Below, piece after piece: positions 9,801 to 17,508 of a stretch of 64,000 nt of DNA. The position numbers were made by a program, and so were the translations under genes. Source of the DNA: Bin87 sp965217175 (lineage in GTDB: Bacteria; Chloroflexota; Dehalococcoidia; Lucifugimonadales; UBA3495); the NCBI GenBank assembly GCA_965217175.1, contig OZ244251.1, positions 2,604,001-2,668,000 on the forward strand, written 5' to 3'. The notes beneath the pieces were generated by a model. It was not told where the DNA came from and made no database searches. It worked only from the letters and a program-made list of their open reading frames with translations. Positions within the stretch are counted from its first letter, which is position 1; the number at the start of each line of letters is the position of its first letter.

Positions 9801-11209
9801 CCGCGTCGCCCCAGTCGGGCCGCGAATCCCTCCGACAGGGCACCCACCACCTGATCGAACCTATCCCTGGGCAGACCCCGATAGGAGTACGAATTGACAC
9901 ACAATTCGAAGAGGTCGTCCTCCCGCCACTCTTCCGCGGAACAGGCAGCAACCATCTGCTGGGCAAGCACATCCAGCGGCCAATCGGGGATGCGGAGCGT
10001 ATCCAGGTTGCCCCCGCGTACGGCCCGGCAGAGCGCAGCGCACTCCACCAACTCATCGCGAGTCAGCGGAAACAGGACGCCTTTGGAAGTTCCCCCCACC
10101 GTGTGCCCCGAGCGACCGATGCGTTGTAACAATAGGCCGATCGAGCGGGGAGACCCGATTTGACACACCAGGTCAACCACGCCGATGTCGATGCCAAGTT
10201 CCAGGGAGGCGGTGGCAACGCAAACCTTGATCTCCCCTTGCTTCAACTTTTCTTCTGCCGCCAGGCGCGTGGTGCGCGAGAGGCTGCCGTGGTGGGCCAC
10301 CACTGCTTCCTCCCCCATCCGCAGCGAGAGTTGATGGGACACTCGTTCCACCAAACGGCGCGTATTGACAAACACCAGCGTGGTGCCGTGCCTGGCGGCC
10401 AAACTCGCCACCGTATCCAGCGATTCACCCCAAATCTCGTGGGTGGCGATGGGACCCAGTTCCCCCCGAAGGAGTTGCACCGCCAGATCCATGCGTCTGG
10501 TGTGGCCCGTATCCGCGATGAGACAATCGGGACGGCCGTCGCTGGAGATATACCGGTTTCCCACCAGGAACCGGGCAACCTCATCGATGGGGCGTTGCGT
10601 GGCAGACAGACCCACCCTCACGACGGGTCCCCGGGCCAGGGCGCACAGCCGCTCCACGGACAGCGAAAGGTGCGCTCCGCGCTTGTCATCGACAACTGCG
10701 TGAATTTCGTCGAGGATTATGGTCTTCACGTCGGCAAGCCCACGACGTCCGCTTTCAGAGGTCAGCAGAATGTAGAGCGATTCCGGCGTCGTTATCAGGA
10801 TGTGCGGCGGCTGTTTCGCCATCCTCTGTCGCTCCGCAGCCGGCGTATCACCAGTTCGCACAGCCGTCCGCATGGCCGGTAGCGGCATCCCCCGAGCTTC
10901 CGCGATGGCGTGAATCTCCTCCAGCGGCGTACTCAGATTCTTCTGAATGTCGTTGGACAGGGCCTTGAGGGGCGATACATATACCACCTGGGTCGCATCG
11001 GGCAACCCTTCGCGCAGACCCTGGCGCACCAGTTGGTCGATGCAGGTCAGAAAGGCGGCCAGGGTTTTGCCAGAACCGGTGGGCGCGGCGATCAGAGTGT
11101 GCCGCCCCTGCGCGATGGCTGACCATCCCTCAGCCTGGGCCTCGGTCGGCGCATCAAATCGGCTCCGGAACCAGTCCTGGATTATGGGATGGAATTCAGC
11201 GAGGGACAT
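6866..11209 (-). CDS. lhr: Lhr-type ATP-dependent helicase
   Basis: 1447 residues, close to long bacterial Lhr proteins. In order: the Q-motif region, Walker A APTGSGKT (42-49), 'VSPLKALSND' motif Ia, 'TTPESLY' motif Ib, the DEIH box (167-170), 'GLSATQRP' motif III, the second RecA domain with 'LVFVNTRR' and 'LLQRIGRSGH' (motif VI), then winged-helix/beta-barrel domains and a long C-terminal extension of the Lhr-CTD type. Lhr is a 3'-5' superfamily 2 helicase linked to DNA repair. The region 'NGRSGKNRNGAPDGNRSSRR' (about residue 1250) is a basic, low-complexity linker. The start MSLAEFHPI fits the family. No partner gene is adjacent. Confidence 0.95.
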   Translation of the reverse strand: MSLAEFHPIIQDWFRSRFDAPTEAQAEGWSAIAQGRHTLIAAPTGSGKTLAAFLTCIDQLVRQGLREGLPDATQVVYVSPLKALSNDIQKNLSTPLEEIHAIAEARGMPLPAMRTAVRTGDTPAAERQRMAKQPPHILITTPESLYILLTSESGRRGLADVKTIILDEIHAVVDDKRGAHLSLSVERLCALARGPVVRVGLSATQRPIDEVARFLVGNRYISSDGRPDCLIADTGHTRRMDLAVQLLRGELGPIATHEIWGESLDTVASLAARHGTTLVFVNTRRLVERVSHQLSLRMGEEAVVAHHGSLSRTTRLAAEEKLKQGEIKVCVATASLELGIDIGVVDLVCQIGSPRSIGLLLQRIGRSGHTVGGTSKGVLFPLTRDELVECAALCRAVRGGNLDTLRIPDWPLDVLAQQMVAACSAEEWREDDLFELCVNSYSYRGLPRDRFDQVVGALSEGFAARLGRRGAHLHRDGVNRVLKGRRGARLAALTSGGAIPDNADYDVIAAPEDTFVGTVNEDFAIESMAGDVFLLGNTAWKIRRVESGKVRVEDAHGLAPTIPFWLGEAPGRTWELSGEISELREAVDARLECPNEAQAWLIRECGIDADGAKQIVEYLAEGKRVLGMVPTGNRVVAERFFDESGGMQLVIHSPFGAAINRAWGMALRKRICRTFDFELQASATDDGLNFSLGPNLSFPLTDVFTFLSSRTVGDVLLQAVLQAPVFGTRWRWNASRFLALLRHAGGRKVPAPLQRMRSEDLLAAVFPAQVQCQDNAPGVEIEPPDHPLVFETVRDCLTEAMDLPGLERVLATIEKGEIEVYARDTVQPSVFCHQILNAMPYAFLDDAPLEERRSRAVALRRALPEDSRELGQLDAIAIEEEHANAWPPIRDPDELHDALLNLGILPETCAAGRQRDADSLLLAGWFANLAAVNRAYRITLPGEWHGWVAAERLPVAFAAYPSARFWPSPGDVENAGPAIAAELATLSILRGWVESSGPITANELAETLRLDCAGVTFALAQLEGEGLVLRGRFRPGAVEVEFCDRRILARIHRGTLGRLRRQIEPVSQTTLMRFLFRWQHLDPATAAVGEGGLLDIIEQLQGFEVAAGVLESEVIAPRMQDYKPDLLDRLSMGGEVVWGCMSRQIATANGSSARSPLTRATPVTLGLRECLDWLLGPVQPEGDAGSGAAAEVLSVLSQRGACFTSDIISITRRLPSDVEEALWLLAAQGRVTCDSLQPLRRRVNGRSGKNRNGAPDGNRSSRRRHTPGRRLDPRRREAHSRWSILESLDPATDAVEMRVTQLLRRYGVVFPEILARESTGPSWRDAVRVLRRMEARGEIRGGRFVTGFVGEQFGLPEAVDLLREVKRSEPTGSMVAISACDPLNLTGILTAGDRVPAVPGNRIVFRNGIPVAAFEAGKLLIRAVTDAPDTEQVRSLLQLPQLRPLAV

Positions 11210-11993
11210 GGCGCCAGTTTAGCAGACAGGCGCCCCACCGACGCCGGCCAGATCGTCACCAGGTAATGGGCTCTGCTGTATCAGCGTTGGCAATCCACCG
11301 GAGGGGGATCGGACAGCAGGATATTTGCGACGGTTTTCGGCGAGAACGCCAACTCGCCAAAGGTAATGATCATGTTCTGCACGTCTGTACCGAACCGGTT
11401 GCCGGCTTCCAACTAGCCGATATCAACGTGGACCCCTGACACCTTCATCCCGGCGCACATGGACTTCCACCGGCAATATTGAGCCTCGGATATCCCCTGC
11501 TGGCGACACAGGGCGCTGACTTGCAGCCCTCTCTCCCTCATTCAGTATCCAGATGATCCGTTCCTCGGTTTATTTCTTGTCCTTCATTTCCAGTCTTCCT
11601 TCCTCTTCAATCCACCGGAGAACTCTCATCTCTACTGATACAGTCTTGGGGGAAGGTCATAACCCCTAACAACCCTTCGTCCCCGGAACTGGGACCTATT
11701 CTGTCCATCCAGAGCAAATACTCAGGTTGATTGGATTCAAACCGCAGTCGCTAATTGACGTTAGTTGAAGTGGAGGACACGCGGAAAATGGGAAATGTCA
11801 GGATAGTGGGGCATATCCAACGGCGGAAGCCCGTATCCTCTTGACTCCAAGGCGCTCGTTCGAGTCCGACCGTCTAAACAAGCCTGTGTTCGCCCCGTCG
11901 CACTTCACGCCTACTGAATTTCGTGGGGCCCAATGCACTAATGTGTTGGCCTAACCCCGCGTCGCCGCCAATAATTGATTTGGGGAGTAATTC
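11210..11993. other. Degenerate intergenic region with transposase remnant
   Basis: About 780 bases without an intact gene. It contains the IS3-type OrfA remnant at 11413-11587. The rest (11600-11990), AT-richer than the flanks, shows no recognisable product. A GGGGAG ribosome site at 11982-11987 serves the next gene. Confidence 0.6.
11413..11587 (-). pseudogene. IS3-family transposase OrfA remnant (HTH_Tnp_1)
   Basis: On the minus strand the sequence reads MKDKK, stop, TEERIIWILNEGE and then, after a one-base frame shift, RGLQVSALCRQQGISEAQYCRWK followed by MCAGMKVSG and a stop. This is the N-terminal helix-turn-helix of IS3/IS911-type OrfA (family pattern: 'FTEEQIIxILxEAExG...VxxLCRxxGISExTYYRWK'). 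An in-frame stop after codon 5, a frameshift and loss of everything downstream make it a dead fragment. No terminal repeats or OrfB were found. Confidence 0.75.
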
Positions 11994-12671
11994 GTGCGAT
12001 TAGGAACACCAAGCGCTGTGGGAAGGCCCACGCAGGTGATAGCGATAGCTCTGTCAATTATCACAATCATCGCCTGCAGTGAATTGACTGATGCTGGGGA
12101 GCGGTCTGCGCCAGATACGACGTTTCCAGCAAATACAACGGATCAACTTCCCCAATCCGTGCCCAGTGAATTTCCATCGGCAACTACGAAGGGTAAAGGT
12201 TTCCAACCGACGCCAAGCGCACCGCCTTCGGCAAATACTGGGGCGACATATAACCTCTATGACGTACGAGAGGAGTCGATAACGAAAATTATGGTCGAAC
12301 ACGCCGGTGAGCAGGTGGGATATGCCCGAATCCCTGAGACAGGTGCTGGGGTTATCCAGGGCGAATCCAATATTCCAGTGTACGTGCCAGACTGGGCAGG
12401 GACACTACTATTGATCTCTAATCTTCGTGGTGCTGAACTTCTCTATCCGACCGAACCCCCGGACCAGCCAACCTTGGGACTGGACCCTCCAGAATCTGTG
12501 CTCGTGATTAACATTATTGAGATGCAGCCGATCAGGGTCTTGTTGGGTCATCCTGCACCTGGCGGCAACCAAATATTTGCCAGTGTTGATGAAAAAGCAT
12601 ATTTGGTCTCCGCCGTATGGGCCGATACCATTCGTAGACTAGCGACTAACCCTCCTGACGGGCCCCGCTAG
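11994..12671 (+). CDS. Putative lipoprotein of unknown function
   Basis: 225 residues starting at GTG (11994), preceded by GGGGAG at a good distance. The N-terminus has a basic stretch, a hydrophobic segment (about 14-27) and a lipobox-like IIAC with Cys near residue 28, suggesting export and lipidation. A Ser/Thr/Pro-rich linker (about 35-80) follows, typical of surface lipoproteins, then a compact domain with 'NIPVYVPDWAGTLLLISN' and 'SVLVINIIEMQPIRVLL'. I do not recognise the domain. It is lower in GC than its neighbours and flanked by transposase remnants, so it may be an acquired gene. No paralogue was seen in the window. Confidence 0.65.
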   Translation: MRLGTPSAVGRPTQVIAIALSIITIIACSELTDAGERSAPDTTFPANTTDQLPQSVPSEFPSATTKGKGFQPTPSAPPSANTGATYNLYDVREESITKIMVEHAGEQVGYARIPETGAGVIQGESNIPVYVPDWAGTLLLISNLRGAELLYPTEPPDQPTLGLDPPESVLVINIIEMQPIRVLLGHPAPGGNQIFASVDEKAYLVSAVWADTIRRLATNPPDGPR

Positions 12672-12695
12672 CCTCGACTATTGGCCTGCGGCCAT

Positions 12696-12800
12696 GACGC
12701 CGGTCGGGATCAGCGGCTGTGGGAGGCGGCACTTTCCCGCCTGGCCCAGGGCTGGTCCCCAGAAAAGGTGGCGGGACAGGTTGGCCGACCCTTCGAGCGC
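12696..12800 (+). pseudogene. IS30-type transposase fragment
   Basis: A plus-strand frame reads 'LWEAALSRLAQGWSPEKVAGQ', like the segment of IS30-family transposases before the catalytic domain (pattern 'L...V...L..GWSPEQIAG.L'). It is only about 30 codons, with nothing recognisable beyond, and abuts the RidA gene end. Interpreted as a scrap of an old insertion sequence; the assignment rests on this short motif. Confidence 0.5.
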
Positions 12801-12851
12801 GCCAGGCCATCGTCACGGCATCGGCCCAGCGCGGTCCAAAGGTCTCGAGAC

Positions 12852-13322
12852 CTAGTCCTCCACTTCGACTATCATCTCGATTTCTATCGGCATTCCGCCT
12901 GGCAGCGTAGCCATGCCAACCGCGGACCGGGCGTGGCGACCCCGGTCGCCGAAAAGGCTGATGAGCAGGTCCGAAGCGCCGTTGGCCACCCGGGGCGTGT
13001 CTCCGAAGTCGGGAGCGGAGTTGACCATGCACAGCAGCTTGACCACCCTCTTTAACTTATCCAGGTCGCCGATCTCTCCCTTCAAATTGGTTAACAGATT
13101 CAGCATGGTCTGTCGGGCGCAGTCGTAACCCTGTTCAACGGTCACTTCCGAGCCCAACTTACCCACGTGTAGCAACCCGCCCCCAGGCAGCCCCGGACCG
13201 GTGCCCGAAAGGAACACCAGATTTCCGGTCCGAACCGCTGGGATGATATTGCCGGCCCCCGGCGGCCGGGGCGCAGGTAACTCGTAGCCCAACTCTTTCA
13301 GCTTGTTCTCTATCTCCGGCAT
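12852..13322 (-). CDS. RidA/YjgF/UK114-family protein
   Basis: 156 residues, in the size range of the longer RidA subgroups. 'GYELPAPRPPGAG...AVRTGNLVFLSGTGP' is the N-terminal strand pair, 'QTMLNLLTNLKGEIGDLDKLKRVVKLLCMVNS' the central helix, and 'GRHARSAVGMATLPGGMPIEIEMIVEVED' the C-terminal strands. The Arg that binds the imine/enamine carboxylate in RidA is matched by the Arg in 'HARSAVG'. RidA members hydrolyse reactive enamines or imines made by PLP enzymes or amine oxidases, which would suit the amine-oxidising enzymes elsewhere in the window. AAGGAG lies 7 bases before the ATG. Confidence 0.9.
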   Translation of the reverse strand: MPEIENKLKELGYELPAPRPPGAGNIIPAVRTGNLVFLSGTGPGLPGGGLLHVGKLGSEVTVEQGYDCARQTMLNLLTNLKGEIGDLDKLKRVVKLLCMVNSAPDFGDTPRVANGASDLLISLFGDRGRHARSAVGMATLPGGMPIEIEMIVEVED

Positions 13323-13665
13323 GAAATTGCTCCTTCACAAGTCTATATTCCAGACGTCCCGGTTGACGGGCAACCCGGTTCCATCACGCCGCCAATTGTA
13401 ACCGCAGCGAAGCAGGTTGCGACATCCGATTGACCTTCGACCTTTGCCCGACTTCGGCGACAATCGTCACGGTCTCAAATCCCGCAGCGGCCCAGCTACC
13501 CAACAGCGCCAAAAACATGCTGAACGCCAGGTAGCGCGATGCGGGACAAGCATCAAGAGTAGTCGATTCGGATGGATTCCGGTATTTGGGTCGTGTTCGG
13601 GCTTTGTTGATATAATCGCGCCAGCAATTGGTACCACATAGTACGTTTTAAGGAGAATGCGAGCC
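13323..13665. other. Divergent intergenic region
   Basis: About 340 bases between the RidA start and the SMP-30 start. It holds a candidate promoter for the right-hand gene (13586-13616) and no convincing open frame. Confidence 0.5.
13586..13616 (+). promoter_or_regulatory. Candidate promoter for SMP-30 copy 1
   Basis: A perfect TATAAT at 13611-13616 is preceded by a TTGGGT box at 13586-13591 (19-nt spacer, slightly long). It lies 50 nt before the chosen start codon. Confidence 0.5.
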
Positions 13666-14559
13666 ATGCCAGAAGATCTTTCCGCAATTGTAGAGTCTGC
13701 CGACCCAGTCCTGGTTACCACTGGAGGAGCCACTGAGGGGCCTCTGTGGCATCCCGGCAACTATTTGACCTACGTACGACACCGGGAAAGTATGCTGATG
13801 CGCTGGGATAGTGGGGACGAGGCCGTCGCCATCCGCAATGACACCGGAGAAGGCAACGGTTGTACTCTCGACCGCCAGGGCCGGCTTCTGATGTGCGAAG
13901 GGGCTAACCGGCAAATCACACGGATGGACGCCGATGGCTCCGTCACGACGGTAGCCGACCGCTGGCAGGGAAAGCGGCTCAACCGTCCCAACGACATAGT
14001 GTGCCGCTCCGACGGAAGCGTCTATTTCACCGATCCGGAGCTCGGCGTGCCGGCTGAACAGCGAGAATTGGGCTTCGCCGGCGTATTCAGGATCGCCCCC
14101 GACGGTTCTCTGAGCGTGGCTACCGACGAGTGCGAATACCCCAACGGCCTGGCGCTTTCTCCTGACGAGTCGGTTCTGTACGTTGCCATCAGCCGTCTGG
14201 ACAACCGCTGCGTCCAGGAAGCCGAACGCGGCGAGGTCTGCACCCACCGGCGCATTCGAGCCTTCGACGTCGCCGCCGATGGGACCCTCAGCAACAACCG
14301 GGTCTTCTGCGATATGTCGTCGGCCGAGCCCGGAGTGCCCGACGGCATGAAAGTGGATACCGAGGGGAGAGTATATTGCACCGGCTCCGGAGGGATTTGG
14401 GTAATCGATCCCCAGGGCAACCGACTGGGTACCATTCGCGTCCCCGAGGTGCCCCGCAATCTCGCCTTTGGTGGGCCGGATCTGAATACTATGTTCATTA
14501 CCGCCGGAGATTCGGTTTACAGCCTGCGAACCAAGGTCCGGGGCGTGACCGCATACTGA
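13666..14559 (+). CDS. SMP-30/gluconolactonase-family lactonase, copy 1
   Basis: 297 residues. The ATG at 13657 is only one base after AAGGAG (13650-13655); the ATG at 13666 has proper spacing and gives MPEDLSAIVE, matching the starts of the two paralogues. The six-bladed propeller motifs are present: 'ATEGPLWHPGN' (metal Glu), 'LDRQGRLLMCEGAN', 'RPNDIVCRSDGSVYFTDP', 'YPNGLALSPDE' (metal Asn) and 'VPDGMKVDTEGRVY' (metal Asp). Enzymes of this family open sugar-acid or other lactones with a divalent metal. It is the most divergent of the three copies here (others 31619-32524 and 60575-61492) and stands alone. Confidence 0.9.
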   Translation: MPEDLSAIVESADPVLVTTGGATEGPLWHPGNYLTYVRHRESMLMRWDSGDEAVAIRNDTGEGNGCTLDRQGRLLMCEGANRQITRMDADGSVTTVADRWQGKRLNRPNDIVCRSDGSVYFTDPELGVPAEQRELGFAGVFRIAPDGSLSVATDECEYPNGLALSPDESVLYVAISRLDNRCVQEAERGEVCTHRRIRAFDVAADGTLSNNRVFCDMSSAEPGVPDGMKVDTEGRVYCTGSGGIWVIDPQGNRLGTIRVPEVPRNLAFGGPDLNTMFITAGDSVYSLRTKVRGVTAY

Positions 14560-15025
14560 CCAACAATTGTCGGGCAAATTCACGCCAAGATCACCCGTAT
14601 CCGGAACGGCATCAGGTTGGCTGGGCGCAGACCGGTCGGCATATCCGACTTCCAGGGATTGCGCCTTGGCCGGCTAAAAATCATGGCCCAGAGCGACTGC
14701 CTCGGCCCTTTGGTTCTTGGGTCTGCTTATCCCAGGTCCCGGATGCGGTGTGATCTTGACTTCCATGCCTGATCATTCTCCGGTCAAAAAGATTGAATTT
14801 CCCCACCGACGTCAACCCGCTTTCGGCATTCGGCCCACGGTGCCTGTTCTCATCGCCACATCACCAGGGACAGCTTCCGCAATCATGCCTTGAATCAGAT
14901 GGATTGGGATCGATGGCCGGGTCCAAGGGTGATATCTCCGGCTCGGCGGTGCTGACGAAATTGAAGCGATGCAGGGCGTCTTCTCCATCGCCTTTACGGG
15001 CGGGGACTCAACGGCTATCACCCGA
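14560..15025. other. Convergent intergenic region
   Basis: About 470 bases between two convergent genes. On the minus strand, in frame with the upstream CDF-like gene and after its stop, lies a protein-like stretch (about 14866-15000) ending DSRHDCGSCPW, but it has no start codon or ribosome site, so I do not call it. Confidence 0.45.
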
Positions 15026-15718
15026 CTATGCCACGCAGCAAGCTGCCCGACAGGTAAGCAAACCGTAACAACAACTGTGGCAAAAGCAGACACGCCGTTC
15101 CGGATCTTCGTGCCCTTCCTCATCACCTGACAGATTCTCCAAGCCCTCCTTGACGAAGAGAGGAACCAGTACCAGGGCTGACACAGGGTCAGCCCACCAC
15201 CAGGAAAGCAGGGTGTTTAACCCCAATCCCACCAGAACGGTGAGGTCCTGGAGGTCGCAGAACAGGCTTTCAAGAGCCTCCGCTCTCAACGATCTGGACT
15301 GCATCCGGGTGGCGATGCGCATCTTGCTCACATAGAGGACACTCATCACCACCGCGCTTGCGACCACAATTCCAACACCGATCAGGCTCGGCTGTGGCTC
15401 GGGGAACCATCCCAGCAGGTTGGCGCCTGAATGAAGGGCAATGTATACCGCCAACAAAAGGAAACTGAGTCCCAGCAACTTTTGTGCCCGTCTCTCCGCG
15501 GCCCCCTCCTCCAATTCGTCCCGTCCGCCGCTCAACCGCCACACCAGGACCCCGCCAGCTAGAAGTTCGACAACGCTGTCCAGGCCAAAAGCCAGCAAGG
15601 CAACACTGCCAGACTCAACACCTGCCCACAAAGAAACCCCGGCCTCTACCAGGTTCCACAGCAGACCTGCGAAGACCAAAATAAGGGCTGTCCGGCGAAG
15701 GGAATGCGGTTCCAACAT
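15026..15718 (-). CDS. CDF-like cation transporter with Cys-rich tail
   Basis: 230 residues starting MLEPHSLRR at 15718 (GAAGGA upstream; the longer frame adds 19 unlike residues). Four to six hydrophobic helices resemble the cation diffusion facilitator membrane domain. The two metal-site helices read 'FGLDSVVELLAGG' and 'AEALESLFCDLQD', so the canonical HxxxD pairs are replaced by DSxxE and a C-D variant, as in a TMEM163-like bacterial subgroup. The C-terminus is acidic (SGDEEGHEDPE) and then carries about six Cys in 20 residues, a plausible soft-metal ligand set. It should export a divalent metal across the inner membrane; which one is unknown. Confidence 0.75.
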   Translation of the reverse strand: MLEPHSLRRTALILVFAGLLWNLVEAGVSLWAGVESGSVALLAFGLDSVVELLAGGVLVWRLSGGRDELEEGAAERRAQKLLGLSFLLLAVYIALHSGANLLGWFPEPQPSLIGVGIVVASAVVMSVLYVSKMRIATRMQSRSLRAEALESLFCDLQDLTVLVGLGLNTLLSWWWADPVSALVLVPLFVKEGLENLSGDEEGHEDPERRVCFCHSCCYGLLTCRAACCVA

Positions 15719-16548
15719 TGGTAGTGATTCCTTCTTCCTTCCTGAACCTCTCCACTGGAGAAGCCCGTGCGCCACTGCTTACGCGGCATCCAAAAACAGT
15801 CCGACACCCCGTCTCGTACAGCGCCAATCATGAATTCGGTGCTCACATCATACAAACAACCTGGCAGCTCGGTATATACCGATCCGGGTTGGCCGAGCGT
15901 GTCGGCGTCGGCGCTGGAACCACCCGCCCCGGGGAATCGGAGGGCACGGCGCCAAAAGGCCTCCCGGTGGAGTCGCTGCCAATGGTAACCCTCCACTGCC
16001 AGGTAGAGCAGGTAGACTGCGGTCATGCCTGGTATGGAATGGCTGGAACCGGCGCATCACAGCTGATGGACGATCCGAGCCGGGTCAAAGAACCTCGGCG
16101 AAATCTGCTTCTATGGCTAAGACGGTCCATTGAAGTGTTTCGCACCGCGGGGGTTCAAAGTTGCACGATGCAACAAAAGTGCCCATTTTGTTACACTGCC
16201 GCCCATGACCACCACCACTCAGAGTACGCGCCGCGCCCGGGGAATCCACGCCATAAGCGGCAAAACGCACCAACCGCTCCCGGGGAATGGTTCCAACCTG
16301 CCAGAGTACCCGGAACAGCCCGAAGCACAGGTAGTCATCTCCTCCGCTCCGAATCCCCGGCCAAACTCCTGATGCTGGGGCAGTGGCGGCCTGACCTGTG
16401 GGCGTCCGATGCGTTGGCGCTAAGGCCCGGGCTCGAGGCTGCATTGCCGGTCTGAGCGCAAAACTGCAACTACGATAGTCTTGCTTGAAACCAACCCCGG
16501 AAGACGGGACGGTTGGGCATACACGAAATACCGAAAGGGGGAAGAGTG
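15719..16548. other. Long intergenic region, no gene recognised
   Basis: Over 800 bases with only long accidental frames on both strands (Arg/Pro/Gly-rich, no ribosome sites). The one clear element is a palindrome at 16160-16174. Just before 16549 lies GGGGGAAG, the ribosome site of the next gene. Confidence 0.5.
16160..16174. promoter_or_regulatory. Perfect palindrome GTTGCA-CGA-TGCAAC, possible operator
   Basis: Six-base arms with a 3-nt centre. It is followed by AT-rich DNA (AAAAGTGCCCATTTTGTTACACT). A similar GTTGCAC...TGTTACA(A) arrangement occurs at 26026-26046 upstream of an MFS gene. It could be a repressor site for a divergent promoter, but no adjacent regulator gene is seen. Confidence 0.3.
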
Positions 16549-17442
16549 ATGCAAGAGAGAAAACGTATGACTACCAGGCTCAAGGAGCTGTTTGAGCGCC
16601 CGGAGATTTTCGTTCTGGCCGGCGGGATGAACGCCATGGGCGCAAAGATGGCCGAGGTGCTGGGGTTCGAGGCCTTTTACATGTCCGGGGGAAATACCTC
16701 GGCCCAACTCATGGGCTGGACCGAGGGCGGAACCAGTATGCGAGACATGGTGGACAATGCCAGGCGGATCGTAAACACGGTGGACATTCCGGCGTTCGTC
16801 GACATGGATACCGGCTACGGAGATGCCGTTACGGTTTACGAGACGGTGAAGGAGTACATCCGTGCCGGGATCGCCGGCACCCACCTGGAGGACCAGACCT
16901 ACCCACCCAAGAGCGGCCCCCGCCGCCGGTGCGTTTCCATCGAAGAGATGGTCGGCAAACTGAGGGCCGCCATGGACGCCAAGATGGAGCTGGACCCGGA
17001 CTTCGTAATTGTGGCCAGATGCGATTACGCCGGTGTCCCAGGGGCAACCTTCGAGGACGTCATGGAGCGTTGCCTGGCCTACAAGAGCCAGACCAACGTG
17101 GACGTAGTCTGCCCCGCCGTAGCGTCCTGGGAGGACAACCAGGAAGCCATCCGGCGGATTCCCGGTCCGGTGCTGCCACTGTTCACCCACGGGAGCCAGA
17201 CTCATCCCACTTTGGAAGAGTTGCAGGAAGCAGGGGCTGCCGCGGCCTGGTATCCCGGCCTCACTACCATGGCCGGGCTTCAGGCATCCTGGGACTTCCT
17301 CAGCGATTTTCAGGAACGCGGCACCGGCGCCATCGACGAATTCCTGGCGACGGCTTCTCAAAGCAGGTGGGGCGTGGCCAGCAACGGAGGTATCCTGGGG
17401 GCGCAGCGCATTCGGGAGATGGAGGATAAGTACCTACCATAG
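16549..17442 (+). CDS. Isocitrate lyase/PEP mutase superfamily protein
   Basis: 297 residues starting MQERKRMTTRLKEL at 16549 (GGGGAAG 7-8 nt upstream). The barrel motifs are clear: 'FVLAGGMNAMGAKMAEVLGFEAFYMSGGNTSAQL', the metal-binding DMDTGYGD loop, 'GIAGTHLEDQTYPPKSG', 'VIVARCDY' and 'CPAVASWEDNQEAIRRI'. Members cleave or rearrange C-C or C-P bonds of oxaloacetate-type acids (methylisocitrate lyase, PEP mutase, oxaloacetate decarboxylase, dimethylmalate lyase). The catalytic KKCGH loop of lyases is replaced by PKSGPRRRC, so it is probably not isocitrate or methylisocitrate lyase. It is followed 66 nt later by the methyltransferase on the same strand. Confidence 0.88.
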   Translation: MQERKRMTTRLKELFERPEIFVLAGGMNAMGAKMAEVLGFEAFYMSGGNTSAQLMGWTEGGTSMRDMVDNARRIVNTVDIPAFVDMDTGYGDAVTVYETVKEYIRAGIAGTHLEDQTYPPKSGPRRRCVSIEEMVGKLRAAMDAKMELDPDFVIVARCDYAGVPGATFEDVMERCLAYKSQTNVDVVCPAVASWEDNQEAIRRIPGPVLPLFTHGSQTHPTLEELQEAGAAAAWYPGLTTMAGLQASWDFLSDFQERGTGAIDEFLATASQSRWGVASNGGILGAQRIREMEDKYLP

Positions 17443-17508
17443 GGGAGACCGAACCAGAAATACAGCATACGGTCACCTTAGAGCGTTGCTGGACTGAGGG
17501 AGAAATCT

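Noticed and set aside
13648..14583. Minus-strand frame over the SMP-30 gene
   Set aside because: The plus strand encodes a clear SMP-30 protein; the opposite frame is low-information.
14866..15000. Minus-strand peptide after the CDF-like gene ending DCGSCPW
   Set aside because: In frame but after stops and with no usable start codon; could be a coincidence.
15719..16548. A gene for a small regulator next to the CDF-like transporter
   Set aside because: All frames on both strands are Arg/Pro/Gly-rich without helix-turn-helix features.
16420..17361. Minus-strand frame over the PEP-mutase-family gene
   Set aside because: Shadow of a well-supported plus-strand gene.
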